A DNA stretch of 5,910 bases from SZUA-22 sp039714835 (GTDB taxonomy: Bacteria > Bacteroidota > Ignavibacteria > Ignavibacteriales > Melioribacteraceae): the NCBI GenBank assembly GCA_039714835.1, contig JBDLIN010000238.1:1-5910 (forward strand). The letters are read 5' to 3'. Both the position numbers and the translations under genes were made by a program. The notes under the pieces were generated by a model. That model was not told the origin of the DNA and did not search any database. It saw only the letters and a program-made list of their open reading frames with translations. Of the stretch, positions 5,777 through 5,910 are shown piece after piece. Each line of letters opens with the position of its first letter. The first letter of the stretch is position 1.

Positions 5777-5910
5777 ATGAAAAATAAAGAAAAAATAAAA
5801 TTACGAATAGAACCACTAGGGAAAGAAATCCTTGTCAATAGTGGGACTCCTTTAAAAGATGTTATTTTTGAATACGGAGTTGAATTCCCTTGTGGAGGGG
5901 AAGGTTATTG
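5777..5910 (+). CDS. RACo-like corrinoid activation protein, N-terminal 2Fe-2S domain (truncated by right edge)
   Basis: Forty-four codons plus two bases are present, from the ATG at 5777 to the window end. The peptide contains KLRIEPLGKEILVNSGTPLK (8-27), then FEYGVEFPCGGEGY (31-44), and the last two bases are TG, consistent with a following Cys. This is the plant-type ferredoxin loop, CGGxGxC, found at the N-terminus of reductive activators of corrinoid proteins (RACo; DUF4445, ASKHA-type ATPase). Those proteins use ATP and an electron from the 2Fe-2S centre to return Co(II) to Co(I). It lies 66 bases after mtaB on the same strand, where such an activator is expected. No good Shine-Dalgarno site precedes the ATG. 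The ATPase domain is beyond the window, so a stand-alone ferredoxin-domain protein is possible, but the context favours RACo. Confidence 0.82.
   Translation, partial: MKNKEKIKLRIEPLGKEILVNSGTPLKDVIFEYGVEFPCGGEGY

Noticed and set aside
1..5910. CRISPR arrays, tRNA or rRNA genes, insertion sequences
   Set aside because: No regularly spaced repeats, no cloverleaf-like or rRNA segments, and no transposase-like protein or terminal inverted repeats were seen.

Overview
The window is AT-rich and carries most of a methanol-type corrinoid methyltransferase operon, with a divergent AraC-family regulator beside it and a broken secreted-protein gene behind the regulator. The broken gene encodes a QNYPNP(L/F)NPET-type tail. 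This is the C-terminal sorting signal of type IX-secreted proteins in the Bacteroidota/Ignavibacteriota (FCB) group. Together with the low GC content and the sparse Shine-Dalgarno sites, it points to an FCB-group bacterium, plausibly Ignavibacteria-like, and not to a methanogen or a classical acetogen. That placement is inference from one motif and base composition.

Layout. 1-358 (minus): the 3' part of a secreted beta-propeller-like gene, with no start codon and running off the left edge. 382-1233 (minus): an AraC/XylS regulator with an N-terminal cupin-like sensor domain. 1234-1354: a 121-base divergent intergenic region with a good sigma70-like promoter for the operon and an inverted repeat over its -35 box. 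Then, all on plus: 1355-2701, a UroD/MtaA-superfamily protein fused to a thioredoxin-like CxxC domain; 2707-3633, a CobW/COG0523 GTPase; 3648-4313, the corrinoid protein MtaC; 4340-5710, the zinc methyltransferase MtaB; and 5777 to the right edge, the first 44 codons of a 2Fe-2S protein that looks like a reductive activator of corrinoid proteins (RACo, DUF4445).

How the genes fit together. MtaB should move the methyl group of methanol (or a related methyl donor) onto the Co(I) corrinoid of MtaC. The RACo-like protein would re-reduce accidentally oxidised Co(II). The CobW-type GTPase could deliver zinc or help load or activate the metal or corrinoid centre. The UroD-family protein sits where MtaA, the second methyltransferase, is expected. 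However, it has Phe in place of the zinc-ligand His and carries a C-terminal redox-type domain, and no pterin-binding (tetrahydrofolate) methyltransferase lies in the window. The final methyl acceptor is therefore the open question. The combination of UroD-Trx fusion, non-canonical CobW GTPase, MtaC, MtaB and RACo in an apparent T9SS bacterium is the most interesting thing here.
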